A stretch of 53,355 nucleotides of DNA from Burkholderiales bacterium (lineage in GTDB: Bacteria > Pseudomonadota > Gammaproteobacteria > Burkholderiales > SG8-41), in the NCBI GenBank assembly GCA_030833315.1, contig JAURHM010000017.1, positions 1-53,355 of the forward strand, in the 5' to 3' direction. The position numbers and the translations under genes are program-made. Under the pieces are notes generated by a model. The model had not been told where the DNA came from, made no database searches, and saw only the letters and a list, made by a program, of their open reading frames with translations. Positions 35,883-44,553 of the stretch are shown here, one piece after another. Numbering within the stretch: the stretch's first letter is position 1; each line of letters begins with the position of its first letter.

Positions 35883-36770
35883 TTATTTTTCTCGGGTCAC
35901 CGTTTTTTTTGCTCGCCGGTACCACTGCATGATCTCCTCGCCCGTCCAGAACGCAACGCCCGGCTGATCACGCAGGCGGCGGAACACGTTCTCGAAATAC
36001 TTGATCCGGTGGGGCACGCCCGAGATATAGGGATGCACCGCAATACACATCACCTTCACGCGGTGCTTACCCTCTTCATACAGCCGTTCGAACTGGTCCA
36101 TGCAGCGCGATTCGAATTCGGCAGCGACATTGTGCTGGACCATCATCATCGCGATGTCGTTCAGCTCCAGAGTATAGGGCATCGACACAACGTTACCGTG
36201 CGCGGTCTTGATTTCGCAGGGTTCGTCGTCGACCACCCAGTCGGCGAGATACTTGATGCCGGCTTCGGCCAGGTAATCCGGTGTGAACAGCGTTTCGGTC
36301 AGCCCCGGTGCCAGCCAGCCTACAGGCGCCTTGCCGGTGAAGGATTTGATCTGCTTGACCGTGCGCTGGATCATCGCACGCTGGTCTTTTTCGATATGGG
36401 TCGGCTGCTGGTCCCATGAGTGGCCGACAAATTCCCAACCCGATTTCAGCGACTCCTCGGCAATGCGCGCGTAATCCACACAGATGCGGCCGTTGGTGAA
36501 CAGCGAGGCCTTGATGTCCAGTTCGTCGAGAGCCTGCTTGATCCGCCAGAATCCGACGCGGTTACCGTATTCATGCCAGGCCCAGTGCGCAAAATCCGGC
36601 AGACGCGTGATATGCGTCGGTGGCGGCAGCACCTGCCGCGGCATCGGCCGCTTGATGTCCCACACCTCGACGTTGACCACCGGCCACACGATCAGCCGCA
36701 CGCCCGCGGGCGGTTTCAGCGGCGGACGGTCGATCATGGGAACATAAGGCAGGCGTTTCGACGGGATCAT
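35883..36770 (-). CDS. Polysaccharide-deacetylase-fold protein, PuuE (allantoinase)-like
   Basis: A 295-aa NodB-fold protein of the subgroup that includes allantoinase PuuE and peptidoglycan deacetylase HpPgdA. It begins with DRPPLKPPAGVRLIVWPVVN and DFAHWAWHEYGNRVGFWRI. SGWEFVGHSWDQQPTH replaces the usual HTxxH, and CIAVHPYISGVPHRI is near the end. Members often act on amide bonds of small molecules rather than polysaccharides. The neighbours (Bug receptor, PDC-hydrolase-like gene) point to catabolism of a nitrogenous or aromatic acid. Confidence 0.87.
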   Translation of the reverse strand: MIPSKRLPYVPMIDRPPLKPPAGVRLIVWPVVNVEVWDIKRPMPRQVLPPPTHITRLPDFAHWAWHEYGNRVGFWRIKQALDELDIKASLFTNGRICVDYARIAEESLKSGWEFVGHSWDQQPTHIEKDQRAMIQRTVKQIKSFTGKAPVGWLAPGLTETLFTPDYLAEAGIKYLADWVVDDEPCEIKTAHGNVVSMPYTLELNDIAMMMVQHNVAAEFESRCMDQFERLYEEGKHRVKVMCIAVHPYISGVPHRIKYFENVFRRLRDQPGVAFWTGEEIMQWYRRAKKTVTREK

Positions 36771-36881
36771 GACGGCTCCGGAAAAATTGATTCGACTGCC
36801 CGATTATAACGACGCCTCGCCGAGATTGAGCAGCACTGCGCATTGCACTAACATCGTGCATCCCCACAAGAAAAACCACGG

Positions 36882-37769
36882 ATGAACAACATGGACCTGC
36901 TGCCCTGCCTGCCCCCGATCGCCAACACCCGCGCCCCGAAAATCCCCACGCCAGCGGGCGCCTGCGACACCCACTTCCACCTCTTCGGGCCGCAGGCAAA
37001 GTTTCCGTTTGCCGATTCGCGCTCCTACACCCCGGACGACGCGCCGCTCGAAGACCTGCTGAAAATGCTCGATGCGCTGGGCATGACCCACGGCGTCATC
37101 GTCCAGGGCAATGCCCATGGCACCGACAACAGCGCGGTGCTCGACGCGCTGCAGCGCGAACCCAGGCGCCTGCGCGCCGCCGCCATCGTCAAACCCGACA
37201 CCGGCCGAGACACACTGAAACACATGGCCGATCTCGGCATCCGGGCGCTGCGTTTTCATCATATGCCCCACGGCGTCGGCTTCAGCCCGCTGGGCATGCA
37301 GTCCTTCGAAAAACTCGCCCCCATCATGGCCGACCTCGGCCTGCACGCCCAGTTCATGATGGATGCCAATGCACTGGACAGCGCGCTGCCCTTCTTCAAA
37401 AACTGGAAACTGCCGGTGGTGATCGACCACATGGGCAATGTCGATGGCAAACTCGGCGCCGACCAGCCCGGCGTGCAGCAGATGTGCAAGCTGCTGGCCG
37501 AGGGCAGAATCTGGGTGAAGGTGTCAGGCGCCTACCGCGTCTCGACGCAGTATCCGGATTATCCGGATGCCAAGCTCATCCACGAGGCGCTGGTGCGCGC
37601 CAACCCCGATCAGATCATCTGGGGCAGCGACTGGCCGCATCCGCGGATGGAAAAGGACATGCCCGAGGACGGGCATTTACTGGATCTGTTTAATGCGTGG
37701 ACACCGGATACGAAATTACGGAAAAAAATCCTGGTGGATAATCCGCGGAAGCTTTATTGCTTCGATTAA
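36882..37769 (+). CDS. Amidohydrolase, 2-pyrone-4,6-dicarboxylate hydrolase (LigI)-like
   Basis: A 295-aa amidohydrolase-superfamily lactonase-like enzyme. The metal-binding N-terminal motif is CDTHFHLFGP, the next strand is GVIVQGNAHGTDNS, and the C-terminal Asp is in IIWGSDWPHPR. LigI opens the lactone of 2-pyrone-4,6-dicarboxylate in protocatechuate/lignin catabolism; this relative may act on a similar lactone. It is divergent from the PuuE-like gene and ends before the palindrome at 37778-37811. Confidence 0.88.
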   Translation: MNNMDLLPCLPPIANTRAPKIPTPAGACDTHFHLFGPQAKFPFADSRSYTPDDAPLEDLLKMLDALGMTHGVIVQGNAHGTDNSAVLDALQREPRRLRAAAIVKPDTGRDTLKHMADLGIRALRFHHMPHGVGFSPLGMQSFEKLAPIMADLGLHAQFMMDANALDSALPFFKNWKLPVVIDHMGNVDGKLGADQPGVQQMCKLLAEGRIWVKVSGAYRVSTQYPDYPDAKLIHEALVRANPDQIIWGSDWPHPRMEKDMPEDGHLLDLFNAWTPDTKLRKKILVDNPRKLYCFD

Positions 37770-37777
37770 ATTTACGC

Positions 37778-37811
37778 AGGACGGATAAGCCAATGAATGC
37801 CTATCCGTCCT
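37778..37811. terminator. Perfect 10-bp inverted repeat between convergent genes
   Basis: aggacggata (37778-37787) and tatccgtcct (37802-37811) form an uninterrupted 10-bp stem with a 14-nt loop, between the convergent amidohydrolase and Bug gene ends. There is no long U-tract on either side, so termination efficiency is uncertain. Confidence 0.55.
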
Positions 37812-37832
37812 GATTGCTAATTGCCGCAATGA

Positions 37833-38849
37833 CTACTTGGACGGCTTGACCAACTCCAATTCCGTCAAAAACACCTTCAGCTCCGCGTAATCCGCATCCA
37901 TATACTTCTTCGTCTCCGCAGCATTGCGGTATTCGTTGTCCCAGTTGTTCTCCACCAGTTCCTTTTTCCACGCCTCACTCTGCGTGAGCTGCTTCAGCGC
38001 GTTGTCCCAGTAGGCGATCTGTGCCGGGGTCATGTTCGGCGCGCCGACATAGCCGCGCCAGTTGGAGACCACGGCGTCGGCACCCTGCTCTTTCCAGGTT
38101 GGTGTGTTGGCGAAAATCCCGCCCAACCGTTGCGGTGAAGCAATGGCAACCAACCGCACCGTGCCGGCCTCCACATATTTGCGCATCAGGCCCACCGAAC
38201 CGGGAACTGCATCGACATGGCCACCCAGCAGCGCGGTGATGGCATTGCCGCCGGACTGGAACACCGGCGTCTTGGTTTTGCGCAGATCTATGCCCGACAC
38301 CTTCAGCGCCATCGCGATACCCTGGTGGTTGGGATTACCGAGACTGGTGGCGACGCCAAAGCTCAGCGAGCCCGGGTCCTTTTTCATGCGCTCGATGATT
38401 TCTCGGCCGTTCTTGATCGGTGAATCCGCTTTCACCGCAACCGCGATGTATTCATCGAACAGAATCGCCAGCGGCGTCAGGTGGGTATAGGTCAGCGGCG
38501 CGCGGCCGGAAATGTGATTGGTCAGCAGGCTTTTCGAGGCGATGGACACGAAGTGGCCGTTGCCCGGATGCGCCTGCAGATAGGTGTAGGCAATCGCTCC
38601 GCCGCCGCCCGGCTTGTTATTGATGGTGATCGATGCGGTGCCGGCCAGCTTGCGATCCTGCAGGATGCTCTGCACCAGCCGGCCGGTCGAATCCTGGCCG
38701 CTGCCGGGCGCGGTGTTGATGATGATCTCGATGTTCTTGTCCGGCTGCCAGGCCTGGGCCATTGCCGGCAGGCTGGCCGCAAACAAGGCGGCACCGAGTG
38801 CTGTCTGCAGGGCCGTGGACATCGTGTTGCGCTGTTTCGAATGGTTCAT
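37833..38849 (-). CDS. Bug-family (TctC-like) solute receptor, last gene of the tct/leuCD operon
   Basis: A 338-aa periplasmic receptor. The signal peptide ends at AASLPAMAQA. Bug motifs are WQPDKNIEIIINTAPGSGQD, ITINNKPGGGGAIAYTYLQ and GHVDAVPGSVGLMRKYVEAG. The ATG at 38849 has GGAGGAGG 9-16 nt upstream, so the longer frame from 38933 is not used. It has the PGSGQD variant in place of the usual APGGSTD, as does its paralogue at 42452 (TPGGGID). It follows the LeuD-like gene by 53 bp on the same strand. Confidence 0.93.
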   Translation of the reverse strand: MNHSKQRNTMSTALQTALGAALFAASLPAMAQAWQPDKNIEIIINTAPGSGQDSTGRLVQSILQDRKLAGTASITINNKPGGGGAIAYTYLQAHPGNGHFVSIASKSLLTNHISGRAPLTYTHLTPLAILFDEYIAVAVKADSPIKNGREIIERMKKDPGSLSFGVATSLGNPNHQGIAMALKVSGIDLRKTKTPVFQSGGNAITALLGGHVDAVPGSVGLMRKYVEAGTVRLVAIASPQRLGGIFANTPTWKEQGADAVVSNWRGYVGAPNMTPAQIAYWDNALKQLTQSEAWKKELVENNWDNEYRNAAETKKYMDADYAELKVFLTELELVKPSK

Positions 38850-38902
38850 TGGTATTGCCTCCTCCGTAATTAACACCCAATGGTCGAATTGCAGCGCGGT
38901 GT

Positions 38903-39526
38903 TTAACGGCTCCGCGCTGCAGCCCCTAACCAAGGGCGGTCTTTGTAGTAATGGTTTTCGAATCCTGCGATCCTGTCCGAATACTGCTGGGTGCGGGCGA
39001 TATCGTCCAGCCCTTCAAGCAGGCAGCGCTTGCGCACCTCGTGGATTTCAAATTTGTGCGCCTTGCCCTGCACGTCGGTGACGGTCTGCGCAGCGAGGTC
39101 GACGCTGACTGTCGCGCCGGGCTGATCCTGCAACTGGCGGCGGATGGCGGCGCACTGCTCTTCCGGCAGTGTCAGCGCAAGCAGGCCGTTTTTGGCGCAG
39201 TTGGCGGCAAAGATGTCGCCGAAACTCGGCGCGATCACGCAGCGGATGCCGAATTCATACAGTGCATACACCGCCGTCTCGCGCGACGAGCCGCAGCCGA
39301 AGTTGCGGTCGGCAACGATGATGCCCGACTGATCATACGGCGCGGCGTTGAGCATGAACTCGGTTGGCGTGCCGTCGGGTTTGAAACGCGAGTCATAAAA
39401 CAGGATCTCGCGGTACTTGGGTCCGCGCGGCACCTTGTTGAAGCGCGTCGGGCACAACTGGTTGGTGTCGATATTCGCTTCGTGCATGGGCACGGCAATC
39501 GCGGTTAGTGTGGTGAATGGCTGCAT
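38903..39526 (-). CDS. LeuD-like hydro-lyase (isomerase) small subunit
   Basis: A 207-aa swivel-domain subunit of an isopropylmalate isomerase/aconitase-family hydro-lyase. Typical features are AIAVPMHEANIDTNQLCPTR, the active-site strand DRNFGCGSSRETA (usually SREHA; here Thr for His) and SFGDIFAANCAKNGLLAL. It must pair with a LeuC-type large subunit, and two are encoded directly upstream (39544 and 41003). The operon context suggests a catabolic hydroxy-acid isomerase rather than leucine biosynthesis. Confidence 0.9.
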   Translation of the reverse strand: MQPFTTLTAIAVPMHEANIDTNQLCPTRFNKVPRGPKYREILFYDSRFKPDGTPTEFMLNAAPYDQSGIIVADRNFGCGSSRETAVYALYEFGIRCVIAPSFGDIFAANCAKNGLLALTLPEEQCAAIRRQLQDQPGATVSVDLAAQTVTDVQGKAHKFEIHEVRKRCLLEGLDDIARTQQYSDRIAGFENHYYKDRPWLGAAARSR

Positions 39527-39543
39527 GTTTATAACCTGTTGAT

Positions 39544-40950
39544 TTATTTAATAATTTCTCTGACGTCCGTCAGGTGACCCTTGATCGCCGCCGCGGCCGC
39601 CATCGCCGGACTGAGCAGATGGGTGCGCCCGCCCGGCCCCTGCCGGTTGCGGAAATTGCGGTTTGAAGTCGATGCACAGCGCTCGCCCGGCTGCAGGTTG
39701 TCGCCGTTGATCGCGGTGCACAGCGAGCAGCCCGGATCGCGCCATTCGAAACCAGCCTTGATGAACACCTGATCAAGGCCCTCTGCTTCGGCCTGACGCT
39801 TGACCGCCATCGAACCCGGTACCACCCAGGTCATCACCTGGGCCTTGCCGTGTTTGGCCACGGCTGCGGCGGCGCGCAGGTCTTCAATGCGGCCGTTGGT
39901 GCAGGAGCCGATGAACACGCGGTCGAGCCGGATATCCTGCAGCGCCATGCCGGCGCGCAGGCCCATGTATTCGATCGCGGTTTCGTATTCGGAACGTTTT
40001 TTTGCATCCTTGATACCGGCGGGATCGGGCACCACGCCGGTGACCGGCAGCGCCTGCTCCGGGCTGATGCCCCAGGTTGCTGTCGGTGCGATCTTCGAGG
40101 CATCGAGCTTCACTTCCTTGTCGAATGCCGCTCCCTCATCCGTAGCCAGCGCACGCCAGGCTTCCAGCGCCTGTGTCCAGGCCTTGCCTTTGGGCGCATA
40201 GGGCTTGCCTTCAACGTAGGCAAAGGTTTTGTCATCGGGCGCAATCAGGCCGACGCGAGCGCCGGCTTCGATCGACATATTGCAGATGGTCATGCGGCCT
40301 TCCATGCTCAGATTGCGGATCGTTGAACCCGCATACTCGATCGCATGGCCGGTCGCGCCGTCGACGCCGATCTGTGCAATCAGCGCGAGGATCACATCCT
40401 TGGCAGTGACGCCGAATCCCAGTTCGCCGTCGATGGTCACGCGCATCGTCTTGGGTTTGCGTTGCCACAGTGCTTGCGTCGCCATCACATGCGCAAACTC
40501 TGAAGCGCCGACACCGTAAGCGAGGCAGCCGAAGGCGCCATGTGTCGACGTGTGGGAGTCATTGCCGATGACAAACAGTCCCGGCTGGATGATGCCCTGC
40601 TCCGGCGGCACGATGTGCATGATGCCCTGCTGCTCATGGGCCATACCGAACAGCGTGACGCCGTATTTTTTCGCCATGTCCTGCATGTCGATCACCATGT
40701 TGCGGATGCCGATATCCGGAATGCCGTCCGTGCCTTTGGCACGTCCGGTGGTCGGCACGTAGTGATCGGTAAAAGCGTAAATCTGTCCGGGCTTCAATAC
40801 TTGACGTCCGGTCTTCTCCAGCTCGGTGAAGGCGTGCAGCGTATTTTCCTGGGCGAGCGCGACATCGACATACATCAGCGACTCGCCTTCGTCGGTGAGG
40901 ATGTGGTGCGAATTCCAGAGCTTCTCGATGATCGTTTGCGGTTTGTTCAT
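39544..40950 (-). CDS. LeuC-like hydro-lyase large subunit, paralogue 1
   Basis: A 468-aa 4Fe-4S aconitase-family large subunit. The start is MNKPQTIIEKLWNSH and the substrate region is FTDHYVPTTGRA. Cluster Cys residues lie in IGSCTNGRIEDL and DPGCSLCTAINGD, and ASTSNRNFRNRQG and LLSPAMAAAAAIKGH follow. In the first motif the almost invariant CTNSR is CTNGR (Ser to Gly), unlike its neighbour. It lies 17 bp before the LeuD-like gene and 52 bp after paralogue 2. The two are clearly related but far from identical, so this is an old duplication. Confidence 0.92.
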   Translation of the reverse strand: MNKPQTIIEKLWNSHHILTDEGESLMYVDVALAQENTLHAFTELEKTGRQVLKPGQIYAFTDHYVPTTGRAKGTDGIPDIGIRNMVIDMQDMAKKYGVTLFGMAHEQQGIMHIVPPEQGIIQPGLFVIGNDSHTSTHGAFGCLAYGVGASEFAHVMATQALWQRKPKTMRVTIDGELGFGVTAKDVILALIAQIGVDGATGHAIEYAGSTIRNLSMEGRMTICNMSIEAGARVGLIAPDDKTFAYVEGKPYAPKGKAWTQALEAWRALATDEGAAFDKEVKLDASKIAPTATWGISPEQALPVTGVVPDPAGIKDAKKRSEYETAIEYMGLRAGMALQDIRLDRVFIGSCTNGRIEDLRAAAAVAKHGKAQVMTWVVPGSMAVKRQAEAEGLDQVFIKAGFEWRDPGCSLCTAINGDNLQPGERCASTSNRNFRNRQGPGGRTHLLSPAMAAAAAIKGHLTDVREIIK

Positions 40951-41002
40951 GAAAACTTGTTCCGGATGTTGCTGTTACTGAAGCGGAATTTTAAAAACAA
41001 AA

Positions 41003-42406
41003 TCAGAGCAGTTCACGCACATCCGTGAAATGGCCCTTCAAGGCCGCCGCCGCAGCCATTGCCGGGCTGACCAGATGGGTGCGACCGCCGGGGCCCTGAC
41101 GGTTGCGGAAATTGCGGTTGGAAGTAGAAGCGCAGCGCTCGCCCGGTTTCAGCTGGTCGCCGTTGATGGCAGTGCACAGTGAGCAACCCGGATCGCGCCA
41201 TTCAAAACCGGCAGCGATAAGGATCTTGTCGAGACCCTCCTGCTCCGCCTGCACCTTGACCTTCTTCGATCCCGGCACGACCCATGCCGGCACCACCGCC
41301 TTGCCGCGCTTTGCCACTTCGGCGGCGGCGCGCACATCTTCGATGCGGCTGTTGGTGCAGGAGCCGATGAACACGCGGTCGATTTTGATGTCCTGCAGCG
41401 CCATGCCCGCCTGCAGACCCATGTAATCCAGCGCCATGGTCCAGTCGCTGCGTTTGCGTTCATCCGGCGCATTGCGCGGATCGGGTACGGCGCTGCCGAC
41501 CGGGCCGGCCATTTCCGGATTGACGCCCCAGGTCACCATCGGTTCGATCTGTGCAGCGTCCAGCGTCACCTCGCGGTCAAACACGGCGCCGGCCTCGGTC
41601 GGCAGCTCCTGCCAGCGCACCATCGCCGCATCCCATTCCGCACCTTTTTTCGGCGCATAGGGGCGGCCATCCATATAGGCATAGGTCGTCTCGTCCGGCG
41701 CGATCATGCCGCAGCGCGCGCCGGCCTCGATCGACATATTGCAGACCGTCATGCGGCCTTCCATGCTCATCGCAGCAAAAGTGCTGCCGGCATACTCGAT
41801 GGCATGACCGACGCCGCCGGCAGCGCCGATGTTGGCGATCACTGCGAGAATGATGTCCTTGGGCGCGACGCCGAAACCGAGTTTGCCATTGACGGTGATG
41901 CGCAGCTTTTTCGGTTTGCGCTGCCAGGTCGCCTGCGTTGCCATCACATGCGTCATGTCGGAAGCGCCCATGCCGAAGGCCACTGCGCCGAAGGCACCAT
42001 GCGTGGAGGTATGGGAATCGGCGCCGGCAATCAGCAGCCCGGGCTGGGTGATGCCCTGCTCCGGCGGCACGATGTGCAGGATGCCCTGACCCGGATCATC
42101 AAAGCCGAAGAGCTTGATGCCGTGTTTTGCGGTGTTCTCGTGCTGCGCAATCACCATGTTGCGGATTTCATCGACCGCGATCCCGGCGATACCCTTCTCG
42201 CGGCCGGTGGTCGGGACATAGTGATCGGTGAATGCGAACACCTGATGCGGCCGCGCAACCGACTGGTTACGGCGCTTCAGTGCGGCAAACGCATGCGATG
42301 AACCTTCATGGATCAGCGCACGATCGACATAAAGCAGGATCTCGCCCTCTTCTTCCGCCACGACGTGGCTGTCCCAGATCTTGTCAAACATCGTGCGGGC
42401 GGTCAT
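41003..42406 (-). CDS. LeuC-like hydro-lyase large subunit, paralogue 2
   Basis: A 467-aa aconitase-family large subunit with all cluster ligands: IGSCTNSRIEDV and DPGCSLCTAINGD. It has the canonical CTNSR motif, and FTDHYVPTTGREKG near the N-terminus. The isopropylmalate-isomerase-type C-terminal end is VSPAMAAAAALKGH. It follows a Bug gene by 45 bp and precedes paralogue 1 by 52 bp. No second small subunit is encoded nearby, so it probably shares the LeuD-like protein at 38903-39526. Confidence 0.92.
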   Translation of the reverse strand: MTARTMFDKIWDSHVVAEEEGEILLYVDRALIHEGSSHAFAALKRRNQSVARPHQVFAFTDHYVPTTGREKGIAGIAVDEIRNMVIAQHENTAKHGIKLFGFDDPGQGILHIVPPEQGITQPGLLIAGADSHTSTHGAFGAVAFGMGASDMTHVMATQATWQRKPKKLRITVNGKLGFGVAPKDIILAVIANIGAAGGVGHAIEYAGSTFAAMSMEGRMTVCNMSIEAGARCGMIAPDETTYAYMDGRPYAPKKGAEWDAAMVRWQELPTEAGAVFDREVTLDAAQIEPMVTWGVNPEMAGPVGSAVPDPRNAPDERKRSDWTMALDYMGLQAGMALQDIKIDRVFIGSCTNSRIEDVRAAAEVAKRGKAVVPAWVVPGSKKVKVQAEQEGLDKILIAAGFEWRDPGCSLCTAINGDQLKPGERCASTSNRNFRNRQGPGGRTHLVSPAMAAAAALKGHFTDVRELL

Positions 42407-42451
42407 TGCCGGATTCCTTGTATTGCTTCATGAGTATTCCAAAATCTGGGC

Positions 42452-43423
42452 TTATTTGAGCATGCCGAGATCACCGAGGATCGCGTGATATTCGGCGTAT
42501 TCGTCATCGAACTGCTTGCGGGTCTGCACGCTGTTCAGGTAATTGGCTTCCCAGGTGTTCTGTTCCAGCGCTTCTTTCCAAGCCGGGGAAGCGACGACTT
42601 TGGCGAGCACGCCATCCCACCACGCGATCTGCGCCTGCGTCATGCCTTTAGGGCCGATGACGCCGCGCCAGGTATCCATGACCACCTTGTAGCCTAATTC
42701 CGTCCAGGTCGGGGTATTGGCATAGGGACCGCCAATGCGCCTGGGTGCCAGGATGGCCAGTGCACGAATCTTGTCGGCCTGCACCATGCGCACCACGGAT
42801 GACGGGGTGCCGGTATGGGCGTCGATATGCCCGCCGAGCAGCGCGGTGACGGCATCACCGCCGGAGCCGAGCACCACGGCCTTGAGTTTGCGCGGGTCAA
42901 TGCCGGCCGCCTTGGCCACCAGCGCAAACGACAGATGATTGACGCTACCCAGCGTGGTCGGCGTCGATACCGCCAGTGACTGCGGATCCTTGCGCAAACG
43001 GTCAATAAAATCCTGTCCAGTCTTCAGCGGCGATTCACTGCGGACCGCGACTACCGTGTATTCGCTGAACAAATTGGCGAGCGGCGTGATGTCGCGGTAT
43101 TTGACCGCACCTCTAGCATTGAGATCATTGGCGATGAGGTTGGGCGAATTGATCGCGACAAAATGCGCATCGCCGGCGTGCTGATTCAAATACACCAGCG
43201 ATACGGCGCCGCCACCGCCCGGTTTGTTGTTGACCGAGACCGGAACGCCGGCCAGTGCATTTTCCTGGATGATTTTCTGCAGCAGACGTGCTGTGCGATC
43301 GATACCGCCGCCGGGCGTCGTCGGCACAATGATTTCGACGGGCCTTTCGGGCCGCCAGACCTGCGCCTGTGCAGCCATGACAAAACCGAAACTCAAAACA
43401 GTCAGCAGCACAGTCCGGATCAT
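42452..43423 (-). CDS. Bug-family (TctC-like) solute receptor inside the tct/leuCD operon
   Basis: A 323-aa receptor with a signal peptide (LLTVLSFGFVMAAQAQ) and Bug motifs RPERPVEIIVPTTPGGGID, SVNNKPGGGGAVSLVYLNQ and GHIDAHTGTPSSVVRMVQA. The ATG at 43423 has AGGGAG 8-13 nt upstream; a GTG at 43432 overlaps this Shine-Dalgarno and is rejected. It resembles the receptor at 37833 (NKPGGGGA, GGHIDA/GGHVDA), suggesting the two are paralogues serving the same operon. Confidence 0.93.
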   Translation of the reverse strand: MIRTVLLTVLSFGFVMAAQAQVWRPERPVEIIVPTTPGGGIDRTARLLQKIIQENALAGVPVSVNNKPGGGGAVSLVYLNQHAGDAHFVAINSPNLIANDLNARGAVKYRDITPLANLFSEYTVVAVRSESPLKTGQDFIDRLRKDPQSLAVSTPTTLGSVNHLSFALVAKAAGIDPRKLKAVVLGSGGDAVTALLGGHIDAHTGTPSSVVRMVQADKIRALAILAPRRIGGPYANTPTWTELGYKVVMDTWRGVIGPKGMTQAQIAWWDGVLAKVVASPAWKEALEQNTWEANYLNSVQTRKQFDDEYAEYHAILGDLGMLK

Positions 43424-43463
43424 TGCTTGCACTCCCTGGCTGTGCGCTGCGGTTTCGGGCCGC

Positions 43464-44516
43464 TTACCAGCCGGCGATCAGTTCGGCGCTCGGCTTGACG
43501 TCGCCGCGTTCAACCCGGAGCACAAGCTCATTCATTTTAGCGTGCAGCGGCGCGGGCACGCCGATGTAGGCGCCGCGTTCGGCGACGTAACCGTTGATGA
43601 ACTCGGTTTCGGTACGACGCCCCTTGAACATGTCCTGCGCCATCGAAGGCCGTTGTTCGTCGGAGCGCTTTTTCGCGCCTTCAACGAGGATTTCCTCGAT
43701 GCCGGCCAACGCATCACGGTTACCCTCGCCGGCCAGCGCGAGCATTTCCGGTTCCATGCCGAGCATGCGCTCCAGCGAATACCCCAGCGCCTGACCAACG
43801 CGTACCGATTGCGAACCAAGACGGATCGACACCGACCGCGGACCGTCTGCGGCATCGCGCTGGTTGCCGGACAGACCGGTGGCCGCGCACAGTCCGTTGC
43901 GCATCGCATTCACCGTCAGCTTGGACCAGCGCTCGCCCCAAAGATTGGTGGTGACCTTGGAGCTGTCAGCAGCCCGCAGCATGTCCGCAACTTCCTGTGC
44001 GCGTTTGGTGACACGGCCATGCGGCTCACCGACGCGGAACACAGTGTGCTTGTCGCCTCCCAGCGGGACGGTACGCTTGATTTTTCCCGGCGCATACAAC
44101 TCGGCGGCAACCAGACTGGCAATGCAGCCCATGGTCTTGCCCCAGCCGACGATGGCAGCGATGCGCTCTTCGTTGATGCAGTTCTGCAGCGATACGCAGA
44201 AACCGTCCGGCGCAAGATACGGCTTGATCAGGTGTGTCGCCCATTCGGTGTCATAGGATTTGACGCATATAAACGCGATGTCGACCGGACGCTGCTTGCA
44301 GAACTGCTGCACTTCAGTGAGGTGAATGGCATTGACCTTCACCACATGCGTTTCTTCCGGCGTCATCCCCGACAGATGCAGGCCGTGCTCGCGCATGGTC
44401 TCGACATGTTCGGGCCAGGGATCGATCAGCGTGACGTCATGTCCCGCGCGGGTCAGGTGACCGCCGGCAATACCACCGATGGCACCGGCCCCTACGACTA
44501 CAATGCGTTTACCCAT
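43464..44516 (-). CDS. Ketopantoate-reductase-family dehydrogenase
   Basis: A 350-aa 2-dehydropantoate 2-reductase (ApbA/PanE) family protein. The Rossmann motif is VVVGAGAIGGIAGGHL, the substrate-domain Lys is in WGERWSKLTVNAMRNGL, and the C-terminal helical domain follows. The operon partners (aconitase-type isomerase, isocitrate-type dehydrogenase, carboxylate transporter) suggest it reduces or oxidises a branched 2-oxo/2-hydroxy acid rather than making pantothenate. It is 37 bp from the dehydrogenase gene and 40 bp from the Bug gene. Confidence 0.88.
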   Translation of the reverse strand: MGKRIVVVGAGAIGGIAGGHLTRAGHDVTLIDPWPEHVETMREHGLHLSGMTPEETHVVKVNAIHLTEVQQFCKQRPVDIAFICVKSYDTEWATHLIKPYLAPDGFCVSLQNCINEERIAAIVGWGKTMGCIASLVAAELYAPGKIKRTVPLGGDKHTVFRVGEPHGRVTKRAQEVADMLRAADSSKVTTNLWGERWSKLTVNAMRNGLCAATGLSGNQRDAADGPRSVSIRLGSQSVRVGQALGYSLERMLGMEPEMLALAGEGNRDALAGIEEILVEGAKKRSDEQRPSMAQDMFKGRRTETEFINGYVAERGAYIGVPAPLHAKMNELVLRVERGDVKPSAELIAGW

Positions 44517-44553
44517 GATAAATAATCCAATAAAATCAATTACTTAAAAACAA

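Noticed and set aside
39544-42406. Recent tandem duplication or assembly duplication of leuC
   Set aside because: The two copies differ throughout in protein sequence; only the C-terminal stretch is close at DNA level, which fits old paralogues.
43224-44525. 433-codon plus-strand open frame
   Set aside because: Antisense to the Bug and ketopantoate-reductase-like genes; composition typical of a shadow frame.
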